Shown here: in pieces, positions 1 through 6,579 of the stretch
Layout: every line of letters starts with the position of its first letter
Position numbering within the stretch: position 1 is the first letter of the stretch
Source: JAVJPJ01 sp040217295
Lineage (GTDB): Bacteria; Pseudomonadota; Alphaproteobacteria; Rhodobacterales; Rhodobacteraceae
DNA: 15,497 bases
Assembly: GCA_964460185.1 (NCBI GenBank)
Contig: CAYWTM010000080.1
Location: forward strand, 1-15,497
Reading direction: 5' to 3'
Program-made: the position numbers and the translations under genes
Notes under the pieces: model-generated
The model's database searches: none
What the model saw: only the letters and a program-made list of their open reading frames with translations
What the model was told of the DNA's origin: nothing

Positions 1-291
1 ATGCTGCGGCTTCAGAAGGAACGGATGGACGGCGCCTTCATCCCCTCCGAGCGGGAATATTTCCACCGCTTCGGGCTGAACGCCGAGAAACTGTCCTACG
101 CCAAGCCAGACGCCATCGTGATGCATCCCGGCCCGATGAACCGGGGGGTGGAGATCGATGGCACCATCGCCGACGACATCAACCGAAGCGTCATCCAGGA
201 ACAGGTGGAAATGGGCGTCGCCGTGCGGATGGCGGCGATGGAACTTCTGGCCGAGACCCTGCGCGCCGGGCGGCGGGATGGCGCACCATGA
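1..291 (+). CDS. pyrB: Aspartate carbamoyltransferase catalytic subunit, C-terminal part (5' end outside window)
   Basis: Aspartate transcarbamoylase condenses carbamoyl phosphate with aspartate, the committed step of de novo pyrimidine synthesis in the cytoplasm. Only the last 96 residues are visible. The family signature HPGPMNRGVEID, around visible residues 42-53, belongs to the C-terminal aspartate-binding domain, and the preceding LRLQKERM stretch is also typical of PyrB. The ATG at position 1 is an internal Met, not the start, because about two thirds of the usual ~310-residue protein is missing upstream. The stop TGA (289-291) overlaps the ATG of the next gene (288-290) in an ATGA arrangement, which suggests translational coupling with the downstream membrane protein and the pyrC homologue. 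Family identification is firm; the N-terminal carbamoyl-phosphate-binding domain cannot be assessed here. Confidence 0.95.
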   Translation: MLRLQKERMDGAFIPSEREYFHRFGLNAEKLSYAKPDAIVMHPGPMNRGVEIDGTIADDINRSVIQEQVEMGVAVRMAAMELLAETLRAGRRDGAP

Positions 292-803
292 CCCGAACAC
301 TTCACATCTATGCGTTGAACCGGCCCTCCGAGCTGCGCCACACGCATCTGACCCGCGCCCAGGGTGCCCGGCCGGATCTGCCACCGCTGGCCGGCTGGCT
401 GGGGGTTGGTGACCTGGACACCAGCGAGATCGAGATTTTCCCCGTTTCCGATCTGGGCGACATGGGGTTGAGCGACTACGTTGCTACCGCCTTTGCCACC
501 CGAGAGGACATTCCCCCCGCGACGCGCGCGCAGATCGACGCGCTGTCGGGGTCCGTGTTGCTGGTCCCCGATCTGGCGATGACCGGCACTCCGCACCCCG
601 GCGCCGACTTGATCCTGATGGCAACCCTGCCCCTGGCCCAACCCGACAACAGCATGGATATGGACCCGGTACCGGTCGACCGGATCGCCGCACCACCCGC
701 CCCGGACGAGATGGACGAGAATGGTCGATCCGGACCGGGCGGCGTTGTCTGGGTCGTGCTCGCGGTCGTGGTGATCGTTGTTCTGCTGGGGATTTTGCTA
801 TGA
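288..803 (+). CDS. Tail-anchored protein of unknown function between pyrB and the pyrC homologue
   Basis: I do not recognise a named family for this 171-residue protein. Residues 1 to about 115 look like a soluble domain with alternating hydrophobic stretches (for example around 86-96 and 105-115). A Pro/Asp-rich linker follows at about 118-148. Residues 152-171 form one strongly hydrophobic Val/Leu/Ile helix that runs to the last residue. There is no N-terminal signal, so it should sit in the membrane by its tail with the bulk in the cytoplasm (inference). It is locked into the pyrimidine operon: its ATG overlaps the pyrB stop by 4 nt, and its TGA (801-803) overlaps the ATG of the next gene at 800 in the same way. 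That makes it a real, co-translated gene. A role in anchoring or regulating the PyrB/PyrC' complex is only a guess from position. Confidence 0.85.
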   Translation: MTRTLHIYALNRPSELRHTHLTRAQGARPDLPPLAGWLGVGDLDTSEIEIFPVSDLGDMGLSDYVATAFATREDIPPATRAQIDALSGSVLLVPDLAMTGTPHPGADLILMATLPLAQPDNSMDMDPVPVDRIAAPPAPDEMDENGRSGPGGVVWVVLAVVVIVVLLGILL

Positions 804-2074
804 CCAACGCGCTGTTGCACAATGCCCGCCTGATCGACCCCGAAACCGGAACCGAGACCCTGGGCTGGCTGCGGATCGAGGGGGGTCGCATCGCCGAAAC
901 CGGCGCAGGCCCACGGCAGGGCGGAACCGATTGCGGCGGCCTGTGCCTCGCCCCCGGCATCGTCGATATCGGCGTCAAGGTCGGTGAACCGGGCGAACGC
1001 CACAAGGAAAGCTTTCGCACGGCCGGGCGCGCGGCAGCGGCGGGCGGGGTCACCACCATGGTCACGCGGCCCGATACCGCGACCCCCATCGACACCCCCG
1101 AAGTGCTGGAATTCGTGAACCGCCGCGCCCGTGACGAGGCCCGGGTTCATGTGCGCCCGATGGCGGCGCTGACCCGCGCGCGGGCGGGCCGCGAAATGAC
1201 GGAAATCGGCTTCTTGCTGGATGCGGGTGCCGTGGCCTTCACCGATGGCGATGCCGTGACCACCGATACCAAGGTTCTGTCGCGCTGCATGACCTATGCC
1301 CGATCGCTGGGTGCGCTGATCCTTGGCCACCCGCAAGACCCGGGGCTGAGCGAGGGGGCGGCCGTGACTTCGGGCAAGTTCGCGTCTTTGCGGGGCTTGC
1401 CTGCGGTGTCGCCGATGGCCGAACGTCTGGGGTTGGAACGGGATCTGGCGCTGGTGGAACTGACCGGCGTCAAATACCACGCAGACCAGATTTCGACCGC
1501 GGCCGCCCTGCCCGCGCTGAGCCGCGCCAAGGCTGCGGGGCTGAACGTCACCGCCGGTGTCTCGATCCACCACCTGACGCTCAACGAACTGGACGTCGGC
1601 GATTACCGCACGTTCTTCAAGGTAAAGCCGCCGCTCAGGTCCGAGGAAGATCGCAGCGCCATGGTCGAGGCCGTGCGCACGGGCCTGATCGACGTCATCT
1701 CTTCCATGCACACACCGCAGGACGAGGAAAGCAAACGCCTGCCCTTCGAGGCCGCCGCCAGCGGCGCGGTGGGGCTCGAGACCCTGCTTTCCGCCGCCCT
1801 CAGGTTGTATCATTCGGGCGAACTGACGCTGCCCGAACTGTTCCGGGCGCTGGCCCTGAATCCCGCCCGCCGACTGGGGCTGGAGGCAGGCCGCCTTGCC
1901 GCCGGCGCACCGGCGGACCTGGTGCTGTTCGACCCCGATGTGCCCTACGTGCTGGATCGTTTTACCCTGCAGTCGAAATCCAAGAACACGCCCTTTGACG
2001 GGCAGCGCATGCAGGGCCGGGTGCAGGGCACCTGGGTGGACGGACAGCGCGTCTATGACCACGGGGCGGTGTGA
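800..2074 (+). CDS. pyrC: Dihydroorotase homologue, probably catalytically inactive (PyrC'-like partner of PyrB)
   Basis: This 424-residue protein has the full class I dihydroorotase architecture: an amidohydrolase barrel, KVKPPLR at about 274-280, GLET at 325-328, NPARRLGL at 354-361, and the terminal SKSKNTPF and G-x-V features. Active members cyclise carbamoyl aspartate to dihydroorotate. Key residues are changed here. The N-terminal metal motif normally reads D-x-H-x-H-x-R-E-P-G; here it is D56-I-G58-V-K60-V-G62-E-P-G, so both His and the substrate Arg are gone. The usual MPNT is RPDT (90-93). The TDHAPH motif is S302-M303-H-T-P-Q307, losing the catalytic Asp. Single His residues at 177 and 227 remain. 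This matches what is known of PyrC' pseudo-enzymes such as that of Pseudomonas, which are needed for ATCase assembly. It is coupled to the gene upstream (ATGA) and overlaps plsY downstream. Annotation as an active dihydroorotase would be doubtful. Confidence 0.9.
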   Translation: MTNALLHNARLIDPETGTETLGWLRIEGGRIAETGAGPRQGGTDCGGLCLAPGIVDIGVKVGEPGERHKESFRTAGRAAAAGGVTTMVTRPDTATPIDTPEVLEFVNRRARDEARVHVRPMAALTRARAGREMTEIGFLLDAGAVAFTDGDAVTTDTKVLSRCMTYARSLGALILGHPQDPGLSEGAAVTSGKFASLRGLPAVSPMAERLGLERDLALVELTGVKYHADQISTAAALPALSRAKAAGLNVTAGVSIHHLTLNELDVGDYRTFFKVKPPLRSEEDRSAMVEAVRTGLIDVISSMHTPQDEESKRLPFEAAASGAVGLETLLSAALRLYHSGELTLPELFRALALNPARRLGLEAGRLAAGAPADLVLFDPDVPYVLDRFTLQSKSKNTPFDGQRMQGRVQGTWVDGQRVYDHGAV

Positions 2075-2682
2075 TGCCGGATTTCGAGACCACCTTTGGC
2101 CTGTTGGCCGTGACCGCGGTCTGCGCCTATCTTCTTGGTTCCGTTCCGTTCGGGATCGTCATGGCAAGGCTGTTTGGCCTCGGGGATCTGCGCCAGATCG
2201 GGTCGGGCAATATCGGGGCCACCAACGTGCTGCGCACGGGCAACAAGCTGGCCGCGGCCCTGACGCTGGTTCTGGATGCCGGCAAGGGCGGGATCGCGGT
2301 GCTGATCGCGCGCGCCGCGCTGGGCGAAGACGCCGCCCAGATCGCAGGCTTCTTCGCGTTCCTCGGCCATTGCTACCCGGTCTTTCTGCGCTTTCAAGGG
2401 GGCAAGGGGGTGGCGACATTCCTCGGCACGCTTCTGGCGCTGTTCTGGCCTGCGGGACTTGCCGCCTGCCTGACCTGGGCCGTCACGGCCGGGATCACCC
2501 GGATCTCATCATTGTCGGCGCTGGTGGCCGCGGCGCTTAGCCCCGTATTCGTGAATATCCTGGGCATGCCGACAGCGGGTTTCCTGAGCATCGCGCTTGC
2601 GGCATTGATTTTTGCCCGCCACCAAGCGAACATCCAAAGATTGGTCGCCGGGCAAGAGCCAAAGATTGGCCGAAAATCCTGA
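2074..2682 (+). CDS. plsY: Glycerol-3-phosphate acyltransferase (acyl-phosphate dependent)
   Basis: PlsY is an inner-membrane enzyme that transfers an acyl group from acyl-phosphate (made by PlsX) to glycerol 3-phosphate, giving lysophosphatidic acid, the first step of phospholipid synthesis. The 202-residue length is usual. Conserved motifs visible are GSVPFG (22-27) with GSGNIGATNVLR (43-54), GHCYPVFLRFQGGKGVAT (98-115), and RISSLSAL (143-150). The hydrophobic profile fits several membrane helices, and the ARHxxNIxRL ending (181-190) is typical. I chose the ATG at 2074, whose A is the last base of the pyrC-homologue stop TGA (2072-2074). A GTG two residues' worth upstream frame-wise, at 2071, is directly adjacent and cannot be excluded. 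It appears to be the last gene of the pyrB-led transcript. Confidence 0.95.
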   Translation: MPDFETTFGLLAVTAVCAYLLGSVPFGIVMARLFGLGDLRQIGSGNIGATNVLRTGNKLAAALTLVLDAGKGGIAVLIARAALGEDAAQIAGFFAFLGHCYPVFLRFQGGKGVATFLGTLLALFWPAGLAACLTWAVTAGITRISSLSALVAAALSPVFVNILGMPTAGFLSIALAALIFARHQANIQRLVAGQEPKIGRKS

Positions 2683-2751
2683 ACGCGACACTCTGAAACA
2701 AGCGGCCAGGTGTCGGACCGCAAAAATCGGATTTTCGAAAGGTCAAACCCT

Positions 2752-3141
2752 ATGGATTTCATGACTGCGGTTCGCACCTGCCTGGGAAAATACGTGACGT
2801 TCTCGGGCCGGGCGCAACGTTCGGAATATTGGTGGTGGGCGCTGTTTTCCTTTGGCGGCAACGTCGTGCTGCAATTCGTCGACGGGGTGCTGTTCGGCAG
2901 TGTCGGCGGTCAGCAGATCGGCGTTCTGGCGCCGCTGTTTTCACTGGCCGTGTTCCTGCCCAGCATCTCGGTCGGTGTGCGCCGCTTGCATGACCTGGAC
3001 AAATCCGGCTGGTGGCTGCTGATCGCGCTGGTGCCGCTGATCGGTTTTCTTGTCTTGCTGTATTTCTTCGTGCAGCGCGGGACCGAGGGCAGCAATCAAT
3101 TCGGCGCGGATCCCCTTGCGGGGACAAGAACGCCGGCCTGA
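2752..3141 (+). CDS. DUF805 family inner-membrane protein (first of two)
   Basis: A 129-residue DUF805 (YhaH-like) membrane protein of unknown biochemical function. Family marks are the N-terminal FSGRAQRSEYW (17-27), the VRRLHDLDKSGWW loop (76-88) and the C-terminal GxxGxNxFGxDP-type motif (110-121, here GTEGSNQFGADP). Hydrophobic segments lie at about 28-45, 56-74 and 88-107. The start is set by the ATG at 2752, preceded by GAAAGG at 2737-2742 with 9 nt spacing. The same frame opens earlier at a GTG (2710), but those 14 extra residues are charged and not DUF805-like. It lies 69 nt after plsY, so it could share that transcript or have its own promoter; I see no clear terminator between them. 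Confidence 0.9.
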   Translation: MDFMTAVRTCLGKYVTFSGRAQRSEYWWWALFSFGGNVVLQFVDGVLFGSVGGQQIGVLAPLFSLAVFLPSISVGVRRLHDLDKSGWWLLIALVPLIGFLVLLYFFVQRGTEGSNQFGADPLAGTRTPA

Positions 3142-3294
3142 AACGTCCCTGCATGGTCTGCTTGATCACGTGTTTCAGGCGGCCTTGTTCAAAAATCTCA
3201 GCCTTTCCACGCCGATGCCACGCTCCGGCCATAGTCGGCTGCGCATGTCTGCAGGCGATGATGATGCGCGATCAGGCGAAAAGGACTGCCGTTC

Positions 3295-3873
3295 ATGGGA
3301 TTTTTTCGGGCCGTTGGTCGCAGCTATGCCAACATGCTGAATTTCTCGGGCCGCGCATGTCGGGCCGAATTCTGGTGGTTCGTCCTGTTTCAGTTCCTGG
3401 CGATCTTCGGGGCGACCTTCAGCCTGATCATGCTGGTTTCGACCAACCCACAATGGGCCGCCCAGTTTCAGGATGTGTCACGAAATCAGGGCGATTGGGC
3501 GGTGTTCCTCAACCCCGTCATGGCATGGTGGACGGCGGGATACATCGTGCTGATCTGGTTGCCCGCGACGGCTTCCATCGTACGTCGCCTGCATGACACC
3601 AACCGGTCCGGCGGGTGGTATTTCATCCAGTTGGTGCCACTCATCGGTGCGATCTGGCTGCTGGTGTTGCTTTTGTTGCCGGGCACCCATGGCAACAACC
3701 GCTTTGGCCCCGATACCGTGCCCGACCGCAAGCGCAGGCTGCCGGTGCATCCCGCCTTCGATCAGCCCCTGAACCCGAGGGATCGCGCCGCGATCGAATC
3801 CGCGCGCCGGGCCGAGATCAAGGCCTACTACCGCAAGACCGTGCTGTCAGGCATCCAGAAGTCCGAGGCCTGA
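3295..3873 (+). CDS. DUF805 family inner-membrane protein (second of two, with C-terminal extension)
   Basis: A second DUF805 protein, 192 residues, carrying the same marks: FSGRACRAEFW (17-27), VRRLHDTNRSGGW (96-108) and the GTHGNNRFGPD motif (130-140). Hydrophobic segments are at about 28-48, 75-95 and 109-129. Unlike the first copy it has a longer central loop (50-74) and a charged cytoplasmic tail of about 50 residues after the last motif, rich in Arg and Lys (DRKRR at 144-148). The two are clearly diverged paralogues, not halves of a broken gene, because each is complete. The start ATG has AAGGA at 3281-3285, 9 nt upstream. The 153 nt between the two genes hold no recognisable gene or strong hairpin. 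DUF805 function is unknown; an envelope stress or transport accessory role is often suggested but unproven. Confidence 0.9.
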   Translation: MGFFRAVGRSYANMLNFSGRACRAEFWWFVLFQFLAIFGATFSLIMLVSTNPQWAAQFQDVSRNQGDWAVFLNPVMAWWTAGYIVLIWLPATASIVRRLHDTNRSGGWYFIQLVPLIGAIWLLVLLLLPGTHGNNRFGPDTVPDRKRRLPVHPAFDQPLNPRDRAAIESARRAEIKAYYRKTVLSGIQKSEA

Positions 3874-3883
3874 CGGGCAGGCC
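3867..3883. terminator. Small hairpin between convergent DUF805 and gshA genes
   Basis: GGCCTG at 3867-3872 pairs perfectly with CAGGCC at 3878-3883 around a 5-nt loop, overlapping the stop codon of the second DUF805 gene. It lies in the 26-nt gap between convergent genes, where a bidirectional terminator would be useful. No T-run follows on either strand, so it is a weak candidate for intrinsic termination. Confidence 0.3.
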
Positions 3884-3899
3884 CGCGTGGCCCGGTGGA

Positions 3900-5270
3900 T
3901 CAGTAGCGATAGGCTTCGTAAATGCGGGTCAGGTCGCCGCCCCAATCACCGTGGTAGTGATCCAGCAGCTCATCGGCCGGGACCTTGCCGGTATCGATGC
4001 TGTCTTTCAGGGCGCTCAGGAAATGGGTCTCGTCCGGGATCAGCCCACCGGCACCGGGGCGCGCACGCGCCTTGAGCCCGGCCTCTGATATCGCCACGAC
4101 CTCGCGCGCCAGATCGTGCATCTTGATGCCGCCGACTTCGGCCTGCAGCGCGGAAACCGACGCCTCCACCCTCAGCGCCTCGCGGGTTTCGGCATCCCAG
4201 CTCTTGACCAGATCCCACGCCGCATCCAGCGCGGCCTGGTCATACATCAGCCCCACCCAGAACGCGGGCAGCGCGCACAGCCTGCGCCATTGGCCACCAT
4301 CGGCCCCGCGCATCTCGATGAATTTCTTGACGCGTGCCTCGGGGAAGACCGTGGTCAGATGATCGGCCCAGTCGCTGAGCGTCGGTCTTTCCCCCGGAAG
4401 CGCCGGCAGCGCACCTTTCATGAAGTCGCGAAAGGACTGACCCAGCGCATCGATGTATTTTCCATCGCGGTAGACGAAATACATCGGCACATCGAGCACG
4501 TATTCCACCCAACGTTCGAACCCGAACCCGTCTTCGAAGGCAAAGGGCAAGGTGCCGGTGCGGTCGGCGTCCAGATCGCGCCAGACACGGCTGCGCCATG
4601 ACTTGTGGCCATTGGGGGCCCCGTCCAGGAAGGGTGAGTTGGCGAAAAGGGCCGTGGCAACAGGTTGCAGGGCCAGCGCCACGCGCATTTTCTGCACCAT
4701 GTCGGCCTCGGACGAGAAATCGAGGTTCACCTGAACCGTACAGGTCCGGTACATCATGGTTTTGCCCATGGTGCCGACCCGGTCCATGTAATCGGTCATC
4801 AGGCGGTAGCGGCCCTTGGGCATCATCGGCATGTCTTCGTAGTGCCAGATCGGGGCCGCACCCAATCCGATGAATTCCACGCCGATCTTTTCGGCAACGT
4901 CGCGGACCTGGCGCAGATGTTCGTTCACCTCGTCACAGGTCTGGTGAATGGTCTCCAGCGGTGCGCCCGACAGTTCCAGTTGCCCACCCGGTTCCAGGCT
5001 GACATTCGCGCCATTCTTTTCAAGGCCGATGATCTTGCCACCCTCTTCGACCGGGGCCCAGCCAAAGCTATCGCGCAACCCTTCCAGAACGGCCCGGATG
5101 GATGCCTTGCCCTCGTATGGCAGGGGCTTCAGGGTGTCTGCGGTGTAGCCGAATTTCTCGTGCTCGGTGCCAATGCGCCAATCCTCTTTCGGTTTGCAGC
5201 CCTCGGCCAGGTATTCGGCCAGTTGCTCGTAGCGTTCGATGGGGCCGCCACCGGATTGGGGTATGGACAT
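3900..5270 (-). CDS. gshA: Glutamate--cysteine ligase (plant/alphaproteobacterial type)
   Basis: GshA joins glutamate and cysteine with ATP to make gamma-glutamylcysteine, the first and rate-limiting step of glutathione synthesis, in the cytoplasm. The 456-residue length and sequence match the GCS2/plant-type group rather than the E. coli type. Visible marks are IGTEHEKFGY (33-42, with the metal/substrate acidic residues E36 and E38), SLEPGGQLELSG (91-102), YMDRVGTMGKTMMYRTCTVQVNLDF (161-185, a highly conserved core), and ALFANSPFLDG (208-217). The start ATG (complement of 5268-5270) has GAAGG about 9 nt upstream. It is the last gene of the rsmE - membrane protein - gshA run, 47 nt after the preceding stop. 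The stop lies 26 nt from the convergent DUF805 gene. The identification is firm. Confidence 0.96.
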   Translation of the reverse strand: MSIPQSGGGPIERYEQLAEYLAEGCKPKEDWRIGTEHEKFGYTADTLKPLPYEGKASIRAVLEGLRDSFGWAPVEEGGKIIGLEKNGANVSLEPGGQLELSGAPLETIHQTCDEVNEHLRQVRDVAEKIGVEFIGLGAAPIWHYEDMPMMPKGRYRLMTDYMDRVGTMGKTMMYRTCTVQVNLDFSSEADMVQKMRVALALQPVATALFANSPFLDGAPNGHKSWRSRVWRDLDADRTGTLPFAFEDGFGFERWVEYVLDVPMYFVYRDGKYIDALGQSFRDFMKGALPALPGERPTLSDWADHLTTVFPEARVKKFIEMRGADGGQWRRLCALPAFWVGLMYDQAALDAAWDLVKSWDAETREALRVEASVSALQAEVGGIKMHDLAREVVAISEAGLKARARPGAGGLIPDETHFLSALKDSIDTGKVPADELLDHYHGDWGGDLTRIYEAYRY

Positions 5271-5317
5271 GGATCAGCGCCTTCGTTGTCGGACCACGGA
5301 GACCTGAACCGAGCCGT

Positions 5318-5839
5318 TCAGACTGTCAAGGCCTCCACCGGGTCCCGACGCCACAAGGTGACACTGCCTTCGTGCGAAACCTCCAGCGCGGCAATCAGGC
5401 CCCCGGGCCTGAGCCCGGGCAGCGCGGTGAAGGCGTCGAACAGGGCGTCGGCCCCGGCCGCATCTACGGGGATCACCAGCATCTGACCGGGTTCCATCAA
5501 GACCCACGCCCGATGCCCCAGGTGATCGCGCCGCAGCGACAGCATCGTCATTTCGCGCAAGGCCACCGCACCGCCTGTGACGGGGCCCATATATACGATG
5601 CGCCCCTCGTCGACCTGCACGACCCCCGGGCCCTGCCCATCGGGCGCAAACCGCGCACGCCGGATCGCGGGCAGGATGGCGATGGCGCCGGCGGCCATCA
5701 GGACATAGCCGAACCCCTGGACCACCGGGCCGGGCCGGGCGGTGATCCAGAAACCGGCGGCGATCACGGCGACAGCCGCCAACACCTCGCGCCAGCGGCG
5801 CAGCAGGGCCGCGACCTCGGGGCGCAGAAAGCCGCTCAT
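5318..5839 (-). CDS. Two-helix membrane protein of unknown function, coupled to rsmE
   Basis: A 173-residue protein with a short charged N-terminus, two predicted membrane helices (about 18-34 and 42-59) joined by a short RPGP turn, and a C-terminal cytoplasmic domain (about 70-173). That domain has a beta-rich look, with alternating hydrophobic strands and then an Ala/Leu helix at 126-141. The arrangement of two helices followed by a small beta domain resembles bacterial PH-like membrane proteins, but this is inference and no signature confirms it. I chose the ATG at 5837-5839 (complement) because it overlaps the rsmE stop TGA (5836-5838) as ATGA; longer reading in the same frame would run through rsmE. 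Its conserved-looking place between rsmE and gshA suggests a real co-transcribed gene. Function unknown. Confidence 0.85.
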   Translation of the reverse strand: MSGFLRPEVAALLRRWREVLAAVAVIAAGFWITARPGPVVQGFGYVLMAAGAIAILPAIRRARFAPDGQGPGVVQVDEGRIVYMGPVTGGAVALREMTMLSLRRDHLGHRAWVLMEPGQMLVIPVDAAGADALFDAFTALPGLRPGGLIAALEVSHEGSVTLWRRDPVEALTV

Positions 5840-6567
5840 CGCCAATCGCCCCGATCCGCCTGCCACAGCGTCAGGGCCGCGACGGCTGCGGTATCCGCTC
5901 GCAAGATCCGGGGCCCAAGGCTGATCGGCGTCAGCAAAGGCAAGCCGCGCAGATAAGTCCGTTCGGCTTGGGAAAACCCGCCCTCGGGTCCGATCAGGAT
6001 GGCCCATTTATCCGCTTGCGGCGCATGATCCAGACAGGCTCGGGCCCCGGCACTTGTCTCATCGGCAAAGATCAGGTGGCGATCCCCGGGCCAGGCGCCC
6101 AGCACCGCGCGCAGCGTTTGCAGGTCGTCCACCGCCGGCACGAAGGTCGCGCCGCATTGTTCGGCCGCCTCCACGGCATGAGCCTGAAGCCGATCCTGCC
6201 GGATACGCCCGGCATTGGTGAATTCGGTCTGCACCGGCAAGATCCGCGCGACGCCAAGCTCGACGGCTTTTTCCACGATGAAATCGGTCCGCGCCTTCTT
6301 GATTGGGGCGAACAGCAGCCACAGATCGGGCGGCGGTCGCAATGGCGCGGTCTGATCGCGGCACACCAGCTGTCCGCCGCGCCTGGACGCTTCGGCCACA
6401 TCGGCGCGCCACTCGCCGTCCTTGCCGTTGAAAAGCGCGACGCCATCGCCAACAGACAGGCGCATGACGTTGAACAGGTAGTTGGCCTGATCCCGCGACA
6501 GGTCGACCGTTTGATCCGGGGCCAAAGGGTGCTCTACATAGAGCCGTATTTTGGGGCTGTCTGACAT
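5836..6567 (-). CDS. rsmE: 16S rRNA (uracil(1498)-N(3))-methyltransferase
   Basis: RsmE methylates N3 of U1498 in 16S rRNA of the assembled 30S subunit, using S-adenosylmethionine. It belongs to the SPOUT (trefoil-knot) methyltransferases. The protein is 243 residues, the usual length. An N-terminal PUA-like domain covers about 1-75. The SPOUT domain shows KARTDFIVEKAVELGV (91-106), AVEAAEQCG (131-139), the SAM-loop GPEGG (193-197) and LGPRILRADTA (217-227), all standard RsmE marks (the last is usually LRxETA). The chosen start is the ATG at 6565-6567 (complement), giving MSDSPKIRLYVE. The frame stays open far upstream, but that part lies antisense to ubiA and does not resemble the family. 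Only 12 bp separate this ATG from the divergent ubiA ATG, and no good Shine-Dalgarno is visible. Confidence 0.95.
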   Translation of the reverse strand: MSDSPKIRLYVEHPLAPDQTVDLSRDQANYLFNVMRLSVGDGVALFNGKDGEWRADVAEASRRGGQLVCRDQTAPLRPPPDLWLLFAPIKKARTDFIVEKAVELGVARILPVQTEFTNAGRIRQDRLQAHAVEAAEQCGATFVPAVDDLQTLRAVLGAWPGDRHLIFADETSAGARACLDHAPQADKWAILIGPEGGFSQAERTYLRGLPLLTPISLGPRILRADTAAVAALTLWQADRGDWR

Positions 6568-6579
6568 GGAGCGCACGAT

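Noticed and set aside
476..2062. A 528-residue minus-strand open frame opposite the pyrC homologue
   Set aside because: Shadow frame; the plus strand has clear dihydroorotase-family features and ATGA overlaps at both ends.
2710..2751. Longer start (GTG 2710) for the first DUF805 protein
   Set aside because: The extra 14 residues are charged and outside the family, while ATG 2752 has GAAAGG at proper spacing.
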